From Tardibacter sp963781025 (GTDB lineage: Bacteria > Pseudomonadota > Alphaproteobacteria > Sphingomonadales > Sphingomonadaceae): a stretch of 64,000 nucleotides of DNA. Positions 7,625 to 15,894 of this stretch are shown in pieces. Position numbers and translations under genes: made by a program. Numbering within the stretch: the stretch's first letter is position 1; each line of letters opens with the position of its first letter. The DNA is taken from positions 2,232,001 to 2,296,000 of the forward strand of contig CAWADU010000003.1 in the NCBI GenBank assembly GCA_963781025.1. The letters run 5' to 3'. The notes below the pieces were generated by a model. The model worked only from the letters and a program-made list of their open reading frames with translations, did no database searches and was not told the DNA's origin.

Positions 7625-9406
7625 TCAGTGGGAATGCCGGGGAGGATCGAAACGCTCGACGATGCGGCGATGCGGCGGGTCTAGCGCCAGGCCCGCCCCT
7701 TCATCGAGCTGACGCACATAGCGGCGATAAAGCATCTGCCAAGGCGTCTGGTCGACGAGCACCGGCACGACGAGCGCCGCCCGCCGCTCGGCAAATTCCT
7801 CTTCGGAAATCATCAGATCGACACGGCGGCCATTGAAATCGATTTCGATGAGATCGCCGGTCCTGACAATCGCAAGGTCGCCGCCCACCGCCGCCTCGGG
7901 CGAAACATGCAGGATCGACGGGCTGGCGGAAGTGCCGCTCTGCCGGCCATCGCCGATACACGGCAGGATGTCGATGCCGCGCTCAAGGAGGTGCTGGGGC
8001 GGCGCCATGTTGACCACTTCGGCCGAACCGGGATAGCCGACCGGCCCGCATCCGCGCATGACGAGGATCGAGCCCTCGTCGATAGCAAGCGATGGATCGT
8101 CGATCCGATGGTGATAGTCCTCGGGCCCTTCGAAGACCACAGCCCGGCCGCGAAGCACGCCCGGATGTTCAGCGTTTTCGAGGTAGCGCTTGCGGAACGC
8201 CTCGCTGATTACCGACGACTTGAAAAGCGCCGAGCGGAAGAAATTTCCGCGCAGCACCACGAATCCCGCCGCCGACTTCAGTGGATTATCGAATGGACGG
8301 ATGACCCTGTCGTCGCTGCCTGCGCTCTCGGCATGCTCGACCGCCATGGTCCGGCCGGTAACCGTCAGGGCATCGCCCTCCAGCACGCCTGCGCGCAGCA
8401 ATTCACCCAGCACGGCTGGAACACCACCCGAGCGGTGGAACTCCTCGCCCAGATATTCGCCCGCTGGCTGGCAATTGACGAGGAGCGGGATGCTTTCGCC
8501 GTGGATGGCCCATTCTTCGAGGTCGAGCGGCACGCCCACCGTGTCGGCTATCGCCTGAAGGTGGACCGTGGCGTTGGTTGAGCCGCCGATCGCCGAACAG
8601 ACGCGGATCGCATTCCGGAATGCGGCCGGAGTCATGATGTCGGAGGGTTTGAGATCCTCTTCCACCATCTTCACGATCCGCTTGCCGCTTGCATAGGCCA
8701 TGCGTCCGCGATCGCCCAGCGGCGCCGGAATGGCCGCGCAACCCGGCAGCGACATGCCGAGCGCCTCCGCAAGGCTGTTCATCGTCAGCGCGGTGCCCAT
8801 GGTATTGCAGTGGCCCGGACTGGGGGCCGAAGCGGTCACTTCGCTCATGAACTGGTCGAAATCGATTTCGCCCGCCTTCATCCGATCGCGGCCGCTCCAG
8901 ATGATCGTTCCCGAACCCAGGCGGCGATCACCTGCCCAGCCGTTCAGCATCGGGCCGCCCGACAGGACGATCGCGGGAATATCCACGGCTGCGGCGCCCA
9001 TGATCGTCGCGGGCGTCGTCTTGTCGCACCCGGTGGTCAGCACGACGCCATCGATCGGATAGCCGAACAGGATCTCGACCAGCCCCAGATAGGCGAGGTT
9101 GCGGTCCAGCGCGGCGGTGGGGCGCTTGCCCATTTCGTGGATGGCGTGGACAGGGAATTCGAACGGCACGCCGCCCGCGTCCCTGATCCCTTCCTTGACC
9201 CGCTGGGCAAGCTGCAGATGGTGCCGGTTGCACGGCGCTAGTTCGCTGCCGGTCTGGGCAATGCCGATAATCGGCCGGCCCGAACGCAATTCATCCGGCG
9301 AAAGACCGCTGTTGAAATAGCGCTCCAGATAGATGGCTGTCTCGACCGGATGAGTCGGGTCGTCGAACCAGGCGGCGCTACGAAGGCGCTTGCGACCGGC
9401 CATCAT
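7625..9406 (-). CDS. IlvD/Edd-family dehydratase, probable sugar-acid dehydratase
   Basis: 593 residues. The family dehydrates 2,3-dihydroxy acids with an Fe-S cluster. Candidate cluster cysteines are C59 (LAPCNRHH), C127 (TTGCDKTTPA) and C200 (PGHCNTMGTALTMN). The ELAPCNRHH start and the FPVHAIHEMGKRPTAALDRNLAY segment resemble aldonate dehydratases (xylonate/arabonate type) more than amino-acid IlvD; this is from memory. A clear AAGGAG lies 5 bases before the ATG at 9406. It lies 52 bases downstream of SDR 2 on the same strand, so both probably share operator-like copy 4. With the enolase-superfamily gene this makes two unrelated sugar-acid dehydratase candidates in one cluster. Confidence 0.86.
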   Translation of the reverse strand: MMAGRKRLRSAAWFDDPTHPVETAIYLERYFNSGLSPDELRSGRPIIGIAQTGSELAPCNRHHLQLAQRVKEGIRDAGGVPFEFPVHAIHEMGKRPTAALDRNLAYLGLVEILFGYPIDGVVLTTGCDKTTPATIMGAAAVDIPAIVLSGGPMLNGWAGDRRLGSGTIIWSGRDRMKAGEIDFDQFMSEVTASAPSPGHCNTMGTALTMNSLAEALGMSLPGCAAIPAPLGDRGRMAYASGKRIVKMVEEDLKPSDIMTPAAFRNAIRVCSAIGGSTNATVHLQAIADTVGVPLDLEEWAIHGESIPLLVNCQPAGEYLGEEFHRSGGVPAVLGELLRAGVLEGDALTVTGRTMAVEHAESAGSDDRVIRPFDNPLKSAAGFVVLRGNFFRSALFKSSVISEAFRKRYLENAEHPGVLRGRAVVFEGPEDYHHRIDDPSLAIDEGSILVMRGCGPVGYPGSAEVVNMAPPQHLLERGIDILPCIGDGRQSGTSASPSILHVSPEAAVGGDLAIVRTGDLIEIDFNGRRVDLMISEEEFAERRAALVVPVLVDQTPWQMLYRRYVRQLDEGAGLALDPPHRRIVERFDPPRHSH

Positions 9407-9458
9407 GGTACTCCTTATACTATTGGCAGGCGCGACCGGGGCCGCGTATCTGCGCCCG

Positions 9459-10229
9459 TCATTCGCCCCGGATCAGCAACCCGCCATCGACCCGCAAAAT
9501 CGAGCCGGTGATGAATGATGAGCGATCGCCCGCCAGGAACAACACTGCCTCGGCAACCTCGTTCGGCTGGCCAAAGCGTCCGAGCGGGTGGGCGGCGTTC
9601 CAGCGGTCAATGAGGGCCTGGGGATCATCGGAGGCTTCAAAGATCTTCTGGTTGAGGGGGGTCATGATCGTCCCGGGGGCGATCGCGTTGACCCGGATCC
9701 CCGCCGGCGCAAGATCGAGCGCGGCCTGCTGGGTGAGGGCGGTGATGCCGCCCTTGGCCGCCGAATAGGCCGCATAGTCGTGAAAGGCGGTGAAGGCGAG
9801 CACGGACGACATGTTGATGATCGATCCGCCGCCCTGCCTGCGCATGTGCGGCACGGCGCATTTGATGCCGCGCCATACGCTGGTCAGGTTGGTGTCGATC
9901 GCGTCGTTCCAGTCCAACTCTTCGATCGCGTCGACCGCGCCTCGAAATCCTCGGGCGGCGTTGTTGACCAGAATATCGAGCCGGTCGAAGGCCGCCAGCG
10001 TGCGCTGTGTGGCGTTTTCCACGTCGCTGAGCTGCTTGACGTCGGTGCGGACGAAGATGGCGCGGCCACCGGCGGCCTCGATCTCGGACACCGCCTCATG
10101 TCCGCCGCTTTCGTCAACGTCGGCCACGCATATCCGCGCGCCAGCCTTGGCAAGCGTCAGTACCGTTGCACGTCCTATGCCCTGGGCGGCGCCCGTAACA
10201 AGCGCTACCCGTCCGTCAAGATCACCCAC
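9459..10229 (-). CDS. SDR-family oxidoreductase (SDR 2)
   Basis: 256 residues, classical SDR. TGAAQGIG cofactor motif near residue 13, NNAARG, catalytic Ser in NMSSVLAF, YSAAKGG with catalytic Tyr and Lys, and C-terminal FITGSILRVDGG. The start is GTG at 10229 without a strong ribosome site. Operator-like copy 4 begins only 10 bases before that start, so the site sits in the leader or on the promoter. It is co-oriented with and 52 bases ahead of the IlvD/Edd dehydratase, which suggests a sugar or aldonate dehydrogenase, by context only. Confidence 0.88.
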   Translation of the reverse strand: MGDLDGRVALVTGAAQGIGRATVLTLAKAGARICVADVDESGGHEAVSEIEAAGGRAIFVRTDVKQLSDVENATQRTLAAFDRLDILVNNAARGFRGAVDAIEELDWNDAIDTNLTSVWRGIKCAVPHMRRQGGGSIINMSSVLAFTAFHDYAAYSAAKGGITALTQQAALDLAPAGIRVNAIAPGTIMTPLNQKIFEASDDPQALIDRWNAAHPLGRFGQPNEVAEAVLFLAGDRSSFITGSILRVDGGLLIRGE

Positions 10230-10238
10230 AATGGACCG

Positions 10239-10259
10239 CCATATTTGATTTCAGGTATG
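10239..10259 (-). promoter_or_regulatory. Operator-like element, copy 4
   Basis: On the minus strand, CATACCTGAAATCAAATATGG without its last base or two is 19/21 identical to copy 7 before the TonB receptor gene. It lies 10-30 bases upstream of the SDR 2 start codon, a position where binding would block transcription or translation. Confidence 0.65.
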
Positions 10260-10384
10260 TCATTTCTAGTTCAGCCTCGCGGGGCTGTCAAATGACTGCG
10301 CCCCGCTAAAACGCCCGGATACAAGGGGTTCACGAAGGCAAACCGGCCAACAGGAAAGCCGGTTTTTCCATCGCGCGCCTCGTC

Positions 10385-11155
10385 CTACAGGCTCATGCCG
10401 CCATCGATGACGATGTTCTCGCCGGTCATGAAGCGGGCTTCGTCGGACGCGAGCATCAGGGCGATCGCCGCGATCTCCTCGGGCTCCCCGAGCCGGCCCA
10501 TCGGCTGCCTGGCAATGAAGGATGCGCGCGCCGTCTCCATGTCGCCGAGCTGGCTCATCCGCTCGTCCAGCGAGGGGCTGGCGACGGTGCCGGGGCTGAT
10601 GGCGTTGCACCGGATTCCCTCGGCGATGAAATCGCGCGCGACCGACTTGGTGAGACCGATCACCGCAGCCTTGCTGGTCCCGTATGAGAAGCGGTCCGGC
10701 GCTCCCTTAACCGAGGAAACCACCGACGCCATGTTGATGATCGATCCGTCGCGGCGCTCGATCATCGCGGGCAGGAACGCGCGGATCACATTATACATCG
10801 CGACCACATTCACCTGAAAGCTGCGCTCGAATTCGGCCGGCTCGCAATCGAGCACGGTTCCCGTCGCGACAATGCCCGCGCAATTCAGCAATACGGACGC
10901 GTCTTGGTGCGCCTTTGCCAGCTCGGTCACGGCGGCGGCGTCGGTGACATCGACAGCGACGGTGGTGACACGGGGATCGGCGGCAAGGTCCTTCAGCTTG
11001 TCGGCCTGCCGATCGATCGCCACAATCCGCGCGCCCTCGCGGAGGAATGCGTCCAGGGCGGCGCGACCAATGCCTTGCGCTGCTCCAGTGATCACGCAGA
11101 CTTTGCCCTGCAGCCTGCCCGCCTTTATTTCTTCCGATGAGTTGTGTATTGCCAT
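10385..11155 (-). CDS. SDR-family oxidoreductase (SDR 3)
   Basis: 256 residues from the ATG at 11155 (an upstream TTG at 11173 is less likely). TGAAQGIG cofactor motif, LNCAG in place of NNAG, Ser in NMASVVSSV, YGTSKAA with catalytic Tyr and Lys, and C-terminal FMTGENIVIDGG. It is divergent from the CaiB/BaiF gene at 11352 across an A/T-rich gap of about 200 bases with no good copy of the ATACC element. In the known L-rhamnose and L-fucose diketo pathways one SDR oxidises the sugar and another the 2-keto-3-deoxy acid; which, if any, this is cannot be told. Confidence 0.88.
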   Translation of the reverse strand: MAIHNSSEEIKAGRLQGKVCVITGAAQGIGRAALDAFLREGARIVAIDRQADKLKDLAADPRVTTVAVDVTDAAAVTELAKAHQDASVLLNCAGIVATGTVLDCEPAEFERSFQVNVVAMYNVIRAFLPAMIERRDGSIINMASVVSSVKGAPDRFSYGTSKAAVIGLTKSVARDFIAEGIRCNAISPGTVASPSLDERMSQLGDMETARASFIARQPMGRLGEPEEIAAIALMLASDEARFMTGENIVIDGGMSL

Positions 11156-11351
11156 GTCGAAATTCCAGATCAATATAATAAAATTGAAATAATATTCATG
11201 TGAATCGCAGGAAAACTGTCAATACAATGCTTCATTGCGGCAGTTAATACGATTTTATGAATCTAATGCCTTGACGGTATCTCCGTTAAATACTAATTTT
11301 GCGAAATTCATTTCGTCTTCTCTTATGTTGACGTTTCTAAGGAGTATGAGA

Positions 11352-12467
11352 ATGGCGGGTGAAGGGCCATTGAAGGGCGTGAAGGTTTTGGAGTTCGCGG
11401 GGATAGGCCCCGGGCCCATGACCGCGATGTTGCTGTCCGACCTGGGTGCGGAAGTGCTTCGGATCGATCGCAAGGGCTCGTCCGGAGCGCGGCCCAAGGA
11501 AGTGGCTTCGCGCGGGCGCAAGTCGCTTGCGCTCAATCTCAAGACGCCCGAGGCGGTCGAAGCCTGCCTGGCGCTGATCGAGCAGGCCGATGTGTTGATC
11601 GAAGGATACCGTCCGCAGGTGATGGAACGCCTCGGTCTCGGTCCCGATGTCGCGCTGCAACGGAATCCGAAGCTGGTGTACGGCCGGATGACCGGCTGGG
11701 GGCAGACCGGACCGCTTGCCACGGCGGCCGCCCATGATTTGAACTACATCGCCATCACGGGCGCTCTTGGCGCGATGGGGCCTGCTGATCGGCCGCCGAC
11801 TCCGCCGCTCAACCTCGTTGGAGATTTCGGCGGCGGCTCGCTTTATCTGGCGTTCGGCATCGTGGCGGCGCTGTACGCTGTGCGTAACTCCGGGTTGGGC
11901 CAGGTCATCGATGCCGCAATCGTCGACGGCGCCGCTTCGCTCATGGCAATGGAATGCTGGATGCGCGCCGAAGGATTGTCGTTGCGGCGCGGCGAGAATC
12001 TGCTCGATGGTTCGGCGCACTTTTACCGCTGCTACGAATGTGCGGACGGCAAATATGTTTCGGTCGGTCCGGTAGAGGCGCAATTCTACGGCCTTCTGCG
12101 GGAGAAGGCGGCCGCTGTCGGAGTCGATCTTCCCGCCGAGCAGGACATGCCGACCTGGCAGGCGAACGGCGAAATCTTCGCCCGTGCTTTCAAGACCAAG
12201 ACGCGCGACGAATGGTCCGAAATTTTCGAGGGAACCGACGCCTGTTTCGCGCCGGTCCTCGACCTTAGCGAAGCGCCCGCGCATCCGCACATGGCGGCGC
12301 GAGAGATCTATGTGGAACGCTTTGGCGTGGTTCAGCCAGCGCCAGCGCCGCGCTTCTCGCGCACGCCCGGAGCAATCCAGGGGCCACCGCCCGCCGCCGG
12401 TGAAGGCGGCATGGAGATGGCTCAGGCGTGGGGCGTCCCGCAGGCGATATTGAACGCAATCGACTGA
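11352..12467 (+). CDS. CaiB/BaiF CoA-transferase family protein, alpha-methylacyl-CoA racemase-like
   Basis: 371 residues from ATG 11352, chosen because AAGGAG ends 7 bases upstream and the family N-terminus (LKGVKVLEFAGIGPGP) starts there. The residues of the racemase subfamily are present: H128 and D129 in AAAHDLNYIA, D158 in NLVGDFGGGS and E242 in GPVEAQFY. This favours an alpha-methylacyl-CoA racemase over a CoA transferase. The racemase interconverts 2R/2S methyl-branched acyl-CoA so that beta-oxidation can proceed, as for sterol and isoprenoid side chains. It ends just before a strong terminator. Confidence 0.88.
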   Translation: MAGEGPLKGVKVLEFAGIGPGPMTAMLLSDLGAEVLRIDRKGSSGARPKEVASRGRKSLALNLKTPEAVEACLALIEQADVLIEGYRPQVMERLGLGPDVALQRNPKLVYGRMTGWGQTGPLATAAAHDLNYIAITGALGAMGPADRPPTPPLNLVGDFGGGSLYLAFGIVAALYAVRNSGLGQVIDAAIVDGAASLMAMECWMRAEGLSLRRGENLLDGSAHFYRCYECADGKYVSVGPVEAQFYGLLREKAAAVGVDLPAEQDMPTWQANGEIFARAFKTKTRDEWSEIFEGTDACFAPVLDLSEAPAHPHMAAREIYVERFGVVQPAPAPRFSRTPGAIQGPPPAAGEGGMEMAQAWGVPQAILNAID

Positions 12468-12479
12468 GTAGGGTGAGTG

Positions 12480-12506
12480 AAGGCGGCCTGTGCGGGCCGC
12501 CTTTTC
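12480..12506 (+). terminator. Rho-independent terminator after the racemase-like gene
   Basis: Perfect 8-base stem AGGCGGCC/GGCCGCCT with a 6-base loop, preceded by A residues and followed by TTT, 14 bases after the stop codon. It could also serve the minus-strand SDR 4 on the other side. Confidence 0.8.
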
Positions 12507-12555
12507 CATGCGGCCGAAATGGGATGCTGAATGGTCCGCGTCGGTGGGCGCAGGC

Positions 12556-13335
12556 TCAAATATAGCCATAGGCTGTCCAGCCGCCATCAACGCCCAATAT
12601 CTGGCCCGTGATGTAGCTTGCCTCCGGCGACGCCAGATAAACGATGGCGTTGGCGATATCCTCTGGCTTGGCGAGCCTGCCGAGCGGCGTCCGGCGCTGC
12701 AGGCTGGTCAGATCCAACCGCCCCTGTTCGACCAGTTCGGCCGTGCCGGGAGTGTCGACATAGCCGGGCGCCACCGCGTTGACGCGAATGCCATGGGCTG
12801 CCCATTCGATGGCGAGCGCGCGCGTCATATGGGCGACGCCTGCCTTGCTCGCGCAATAGGCAAGGCGATTGGGCGCTGCCACCTGCGAATAAATGGATAC
12901 GACGTTGACGATGCAGCCGCCGCCTTGCGCGACCATGCGACGTCCGGCCTGTTGCGCGAAGAAAAAAACGCCGTCGAGGTTGATCCCCATCGTCCGCCGC
13001 CAGTCCGCCTCGGAAAGTTCAAGCGAAGGCCGGTTGGCGGTGACGCCAGCGTTGTTGACCAGCAGATCGATGCCGCCCCAGGCGTTGTCGATCGCCGCCA
13101 TGGCCGAGGCGACCTGAACCGGATCGGCCACGGAAGCGCCGACCGCAAGAGCCTCGCCACCTTTGGCGGCGATTTCCTGCGCAACGGCTTCCGCCGCCGC
13201 TTGGTCGATGTCGACCAGCAGGACACGCATACCGGCATCGGCCAGCGCCAGGGAGATGGCGCGGCCGATGCCATTTCCGGCACCGGTGACGAGAGCGCGC
13301 TGTGGAGAAACCTCAGCCATATCGATACCCGTCAA
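12556..13335 (-). CDS. SDR-family oxidoreductase (SDR 4)
   Basis: 259 residues. TGAGNGIG cofactor motif, NNAGVTAN, catalytic Ser in NVVSIYSQV, YCASKAG with Tyr and Lys, and C-terminal YITGQILGVDGG. It follows the second thiolase by 26 bases on the same strand, so the two form an operon driven from the divergent region holding operator-like copy 5. Pairing with a thiolase suggests a 3-hydroxyacyl-CoA or ring-hydroxyl dehydrogenase role; this is context only. Confidence 0.88.
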   Translation of the reverse strand: MTGIDMAEVSPQRALVTGAGNGIGRAISLALADAGMRVLLVDIDQAAAEAVAQEIAAKGGEALAVGASVADPVQVASAMAAIDNAWGGIDLLVNNAGVTANRPSLELSEADWRRTMGINLDGVFFFAQQAGRRMVAQGGGCIVNVVSIYSQVAAPNRLAYCASKAGVAHMTRALAIEWAAHGIRVNAVAPGYVDTPGTAELVEQGRLDLTSLQRRTPLGRLAKPEDIANAIVYLASPEASYITGQILGVDGGWTAYGYI

Positions 13336-13361
13336 AGTCCCGGAATCAGGGCTTGCGCCCG

Positions 13362-14597
13362 TTAGATACGCTCAATGATCGTGCAGGGCGCCATGCCGCC
13401 GCCAGCGCACAGGGTTACCAGACCGGTGGCCAGATCCCGCCGTTCCAGTTCGTCCAATATCATGCCGACGAGAATCGCGCCGGTCGCGCCAATCGGATGG
13501 CCGAGCGCCATCGCGCCGCCGTTCACATTGACGATGGAGTCGTCGATCTCGAGGTCGCGCATGAACTTGATCGGCACGACGGCGAAAGCTTCGTTGATTT
13601 CGATCAGGTCGATATCGCTCAGGGACATGCCGCCTTTTGCAAGAGCAAGCTTTGCCGCGGGTCCGGGTGCATTGAGCATCAGTTCCGGCGAGTTGCCGGC
13701 GACCGCGAAGCTCTTGATCTTGGCGCGCGGCTTCAGGCCATGCGCCTTGGCGAATTCCGGCGATGCGATCACGACGGCGGCTGCGCCGTCGACGACGCCC
13801 GACGAGTTGCCCGCATGGTGGATGTGATTGATCTTGACGTCAGGGAAGGTCTGTTCAACCAGTTGACGATAGGTCAAGCCTTCCTCGTCCAACGGATTTT
13901 CGTAGATGGAGGCAAAGGCCGGCTTCAGCGCCGCCAGGGCTTCCATCGTCGTCTGCGGCCGCGGGAACTCGTCATGATCGAGAGCCAGCGTGCCGTCGTC
14001 GTGGTACACCGGCACGACGCTGTTCTTGAAGCGGCCGTCCTTGATCGCGATATCCGCGCGACGCTGGCTTTCGACAGCGAGTTGGTCGGTGTCTTCGCGG
14101 GTGATTCCCTCGAGCGTCGCGACCAGATCGGCGCAAACGCCCTGATGCGGTTGCGGATGGATGCTGCGGAGGTGGAGGTTGCCGTTGTCCATGAGGAAGC
14201 TGCTCGCTTTGCCCAAGGAGTTGTTGTGCGACATGGATTCGACGCCGCCCGCGATGACGAGATCCTGCATCCCCGACATCACGCCGGACGCGGCAAGCTG
14301 AACGGCGGTCAGGCCCGACCCGCAGAAGCGATCAAGCGCCATGCCGGGAACGGATGTGCTCCAATCCGCATCCAGCACTGCCATGCGTGCGATGCAGCTA
14401 GACTGCTTGCCCACTTGCGTTCCGCATCCCGCGATGACGTCGTCGACGTCGGTCGGGTTGAAGCCGACACGGGACTCGAGCGCCTTCAGGACAGTCGACA
14501 ACAGGCGGTGGGGGTGCACGTCGGCCAACGACCCCTTGCCAATCTTTCCAATACCGCGCGGCGTGCGCGCTGCGTCGATAATCCAGGCTTCTCTCAT
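13362..14597 (-). CDS. Thiolase (acetyl-CoA acetyltransferase family)
   Basis: 411 residues from ATG 14597. GAGG lies 5 bases before it, and homology begins at once with EAWIIDAARTPRG, so the much longer open frame upstream is not coding. Catalytic elements: C92 in LDRFCGSGLTA, NEAFAVVP, GGAMALGHPIGATG, and CAGGGMAPCTIIER at the C-terminus. It should thiolyse a 3-ketoacyl-CoA. It is followed by SDR 4 in the same operon. This is the second thiolase in the region and not a close copy of the one at 9-1181, so two chain lengths or two substrates are likely handled. Confidence 0.92.
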   Translation of the reverse strand: MREAWIIDAARTPRGIGKIGKGSLADVHPHRLLSTVLKALESRVGFNPTDVDDVIAGCGTQVGKQSSCIARMAVLDADWSTSVPGMALDRFCGSGLTAVQLAASGVMSGMQDLVIAGGVESMSHNNSLGKASSFLMDNGNLHLRSIHPQPHQGVCADLVATLEGITREDTDQLAVESQRRADIAIKDGRFKNSVVPVYHDDGTLALDHDEFPRPQTTMEALAALKPAFASIYENPLDEEGLTYRQLVEQTFPDVKINHIHHAGNSSGVVDGAAAVVIASPEFAKAHGLKPRAKIKSFAVAGNSPELMLNAPGPAAKLALAKGGMSLSDIDLIEINEAFAVVPIKFMRDLEIDDSIVNVNGGAMALGHPIGATGAILVGMILDELERRDLATGLVTLCAGGGMAPCTIIERI

Positions 14598-14968
14598 CAC
14601 AACCTCGCTAGTTTTCTGTGATCCCAACCTATCGGGATGATCAAATTCAATTAACCGCCAGCGCGACCGCCCGCAAACCATTTTTAAAAATAGGGCCGAA
14701 TTTCGTCGTGGACGCTGGCTCCCTTTCGCCAGGTCCGCCCCGTCCATACTGACCGTAGCCCGCAAGACCAGCTTGACCCGCACGCGGCGATCGTGCTTAT
14801 GCGGCCATACTCGAAATACAAATCCATGGGACGGCTCACGAATTTTACGATAGGGCGCGGGCCGATGGTAGGGTGAGGGCATTTCCGGCGGCGCGGGGCC
14901 GCGTACGCATCGGGGCTAACAGTCATCTCTCTGCCCAACAGGCAATTTCGTCAGAGGAGAATTTACGG
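14598..14968. other. Divergent intergenic region, thiolase / SDR 5
   Basis: 371 bases without a credible gene. It contains operator-like copy 5 at 14675-14695 and the ribosome site of SDR 5 at 14953-14960. Nothing else recognised. Confidence 0.6.
14675..14695 (+). promoter_or_regulatory. Operator-like element, copy 5
   Basis: AAACC, then the perfect 12-base palindrome ATTTTTAAAAAT (14680-14691), then AGGG. This is the most symmetrical copy of the shared element. It is 78 bases from the thiolase start and 274 bases from the SDR 5 start. Confidence 0.6.
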
Positions 14969-15751
14969 ATGGAACTCAATTCTTCGGTCGCAGCCGTTGT
15001 TACCGGCGGTGCTTCTGGCCTTGGCGAGGCGACAGCCCGCGCCCTGGCAAGCCGTGGTGTGAAGGTCGCCATTTTTGACCGCACCGCCGATCTTGGCGAA
15101 AAGGTCGCCAAGGAGATCGGTGGCATTTTCTGCCAAATGGACGTTACGTCCGACGACGACGTCGACGCGGCCTTTGCCAAGGCGCGCGCCGCACACGGTC
15201 AGGAGCGGATCCTGATCAATTGCGCCGGCATCGGCAGCGCCGCGAAGACCGCCGGTCGCGACCGGACCACCGGTGAGATCAAGCACTTTCCGCTCGATGT
15301 CTTCAACCGGACGATCCAGGTCAACCTGGTCGGCACGTTCCGTTGTGTTGCCAAGTCCGCTGCCGGGATGTTGACACTCGATCCGCTTGAGGACGGAGCG
15401 CGCGGCGCAATCGTCAACACGGCGTCGGCCGCTGCCGAGGACGGTCAGGTCGGCCAGGCGGCTTATACCGCCTCCAAGGCCGGCGTGGTTGGCATGACCC
15501 TGCCGATCGCCCGCGATCTGATGAGCGAGGGCATTCGGATCAACACCATCCTGCCCGGCACCTTCGACACGCCGTTGCTGCAGACCGCCTCTGAAAAGGT
15601 CCGGGCTTCGCTTGCCGCGCAGGTCCCTTTCCCGAAGCGTCTCGGCCGGCCCGAAGAATATGCGCAGCTGGCGGTGTTCATGGTCGAGAACGACTATATC
15701 AACGGTGAGGATGTGCGGATCGACGGCGCGATCCGGATGACGCCGCGCTGA
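14969..15751 (+). CDS. SDR-family 3-hydroxyacyl-CoA dehydrogenase, HSD10-like (SDR 5)
   Basis: 260 residues from ATG 14969, which has AGAGGAGA 8 bases upstream. TGGASGLG cofactor motif, NCAGIGSA, a catalytic Ser in NTASAAAEDGQVGQ, YTASKAG with Tyr and Lys, then IRINTILPGTFDTPLL. The AAEDGQVGQAAYTASKAG stretch and the insertion around residues 90-110 are typical of the type II 3-hydroxyacyl-CoA dehydrogenase (HSD17B10) group, which acts on branched acyl-CoA and on steroid hydroxyls. Divergent from the thiolase operon and followed by a GC hairpin. The group call is good; the substrate is open. Confidence 0.87.
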   Translation: MELNSSVAAVVTGGASGLGEATARALASRGVKVAIFDRTADLGEKVAKEIGGIFCQMDVTSDDDVDAAFAKARAAHGQERILINCAGIGSAAKTAGRDRTTGEIKHFPLDVFNRTIQVNLVGTFRCVAKSAAGMLTLDPLEDGARGAIVNTASAAAEDGQVGQAAYTASKAGVVGMTLPIARDLMSEGIRINTILPGTFDTPLLQTASEKVRASLAAQVPFPKRLGRPEEYAQLAVFMVENDYINGEDVRIDGAIRMTPR

Positions 15752-15761
15752 TTGTGCATGT

Positions 15762-15780
15762 GCCGGGCCTTGCGCCCGGC
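15762..15780 (+). terminator. GC-rich hairpin after SDR 5
   Basis: Perfect 7-base stem GCCGGGC/GCCCGGC around CTTGC, 11 bases after the SDR 5 stop. The T-run is poor (CATGTTTC), so termination may be partial. Operator-like copy 6 follows 22 bases later, marking a new transcription unit. Confidence 0.5.
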
Positions 15781-15801
15781 CATGTTTCGACCGGGAAGCC
15801 G

Positions 15802-15825
15802 CATACCACTTTTAAAATATAGCGG
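15802..15825 (+). promoter_or_regulatory. Operator-like element, copy 6
   Basis: CATACCAC, core TTTTAAAATA, then TAGCGG. It lies 70 bases before the GTG start of the first phytanoyl-CoA dioxygenase-like gene, and so ahead of the long plus-strand run that ends near 26655. Confidence 0.6.
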
Positions 15826-15894
15826 CGACGGTTAATCTGAATGCCCATCTCGCGAGACCATTGCAGTTCACACAGACATTTGGGAGAGTGAACC

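Noticed and set aside
11174..11351. ATAC-ATTTT-like stretches in the A/T-rich gap between SDR 3 and the racemase-like gene
   Set aside because: Two partial matches exist but lack the ACC and the GG; A/T-rich background makes chance likely.
14600..14882. N-terminal extension of the second thiolase
   Set aside because: The frame is open for another 95 codons, but a ribosome site and the family N-terminus fix the start at 14597, and operator-like copy 5 lies in the extension.
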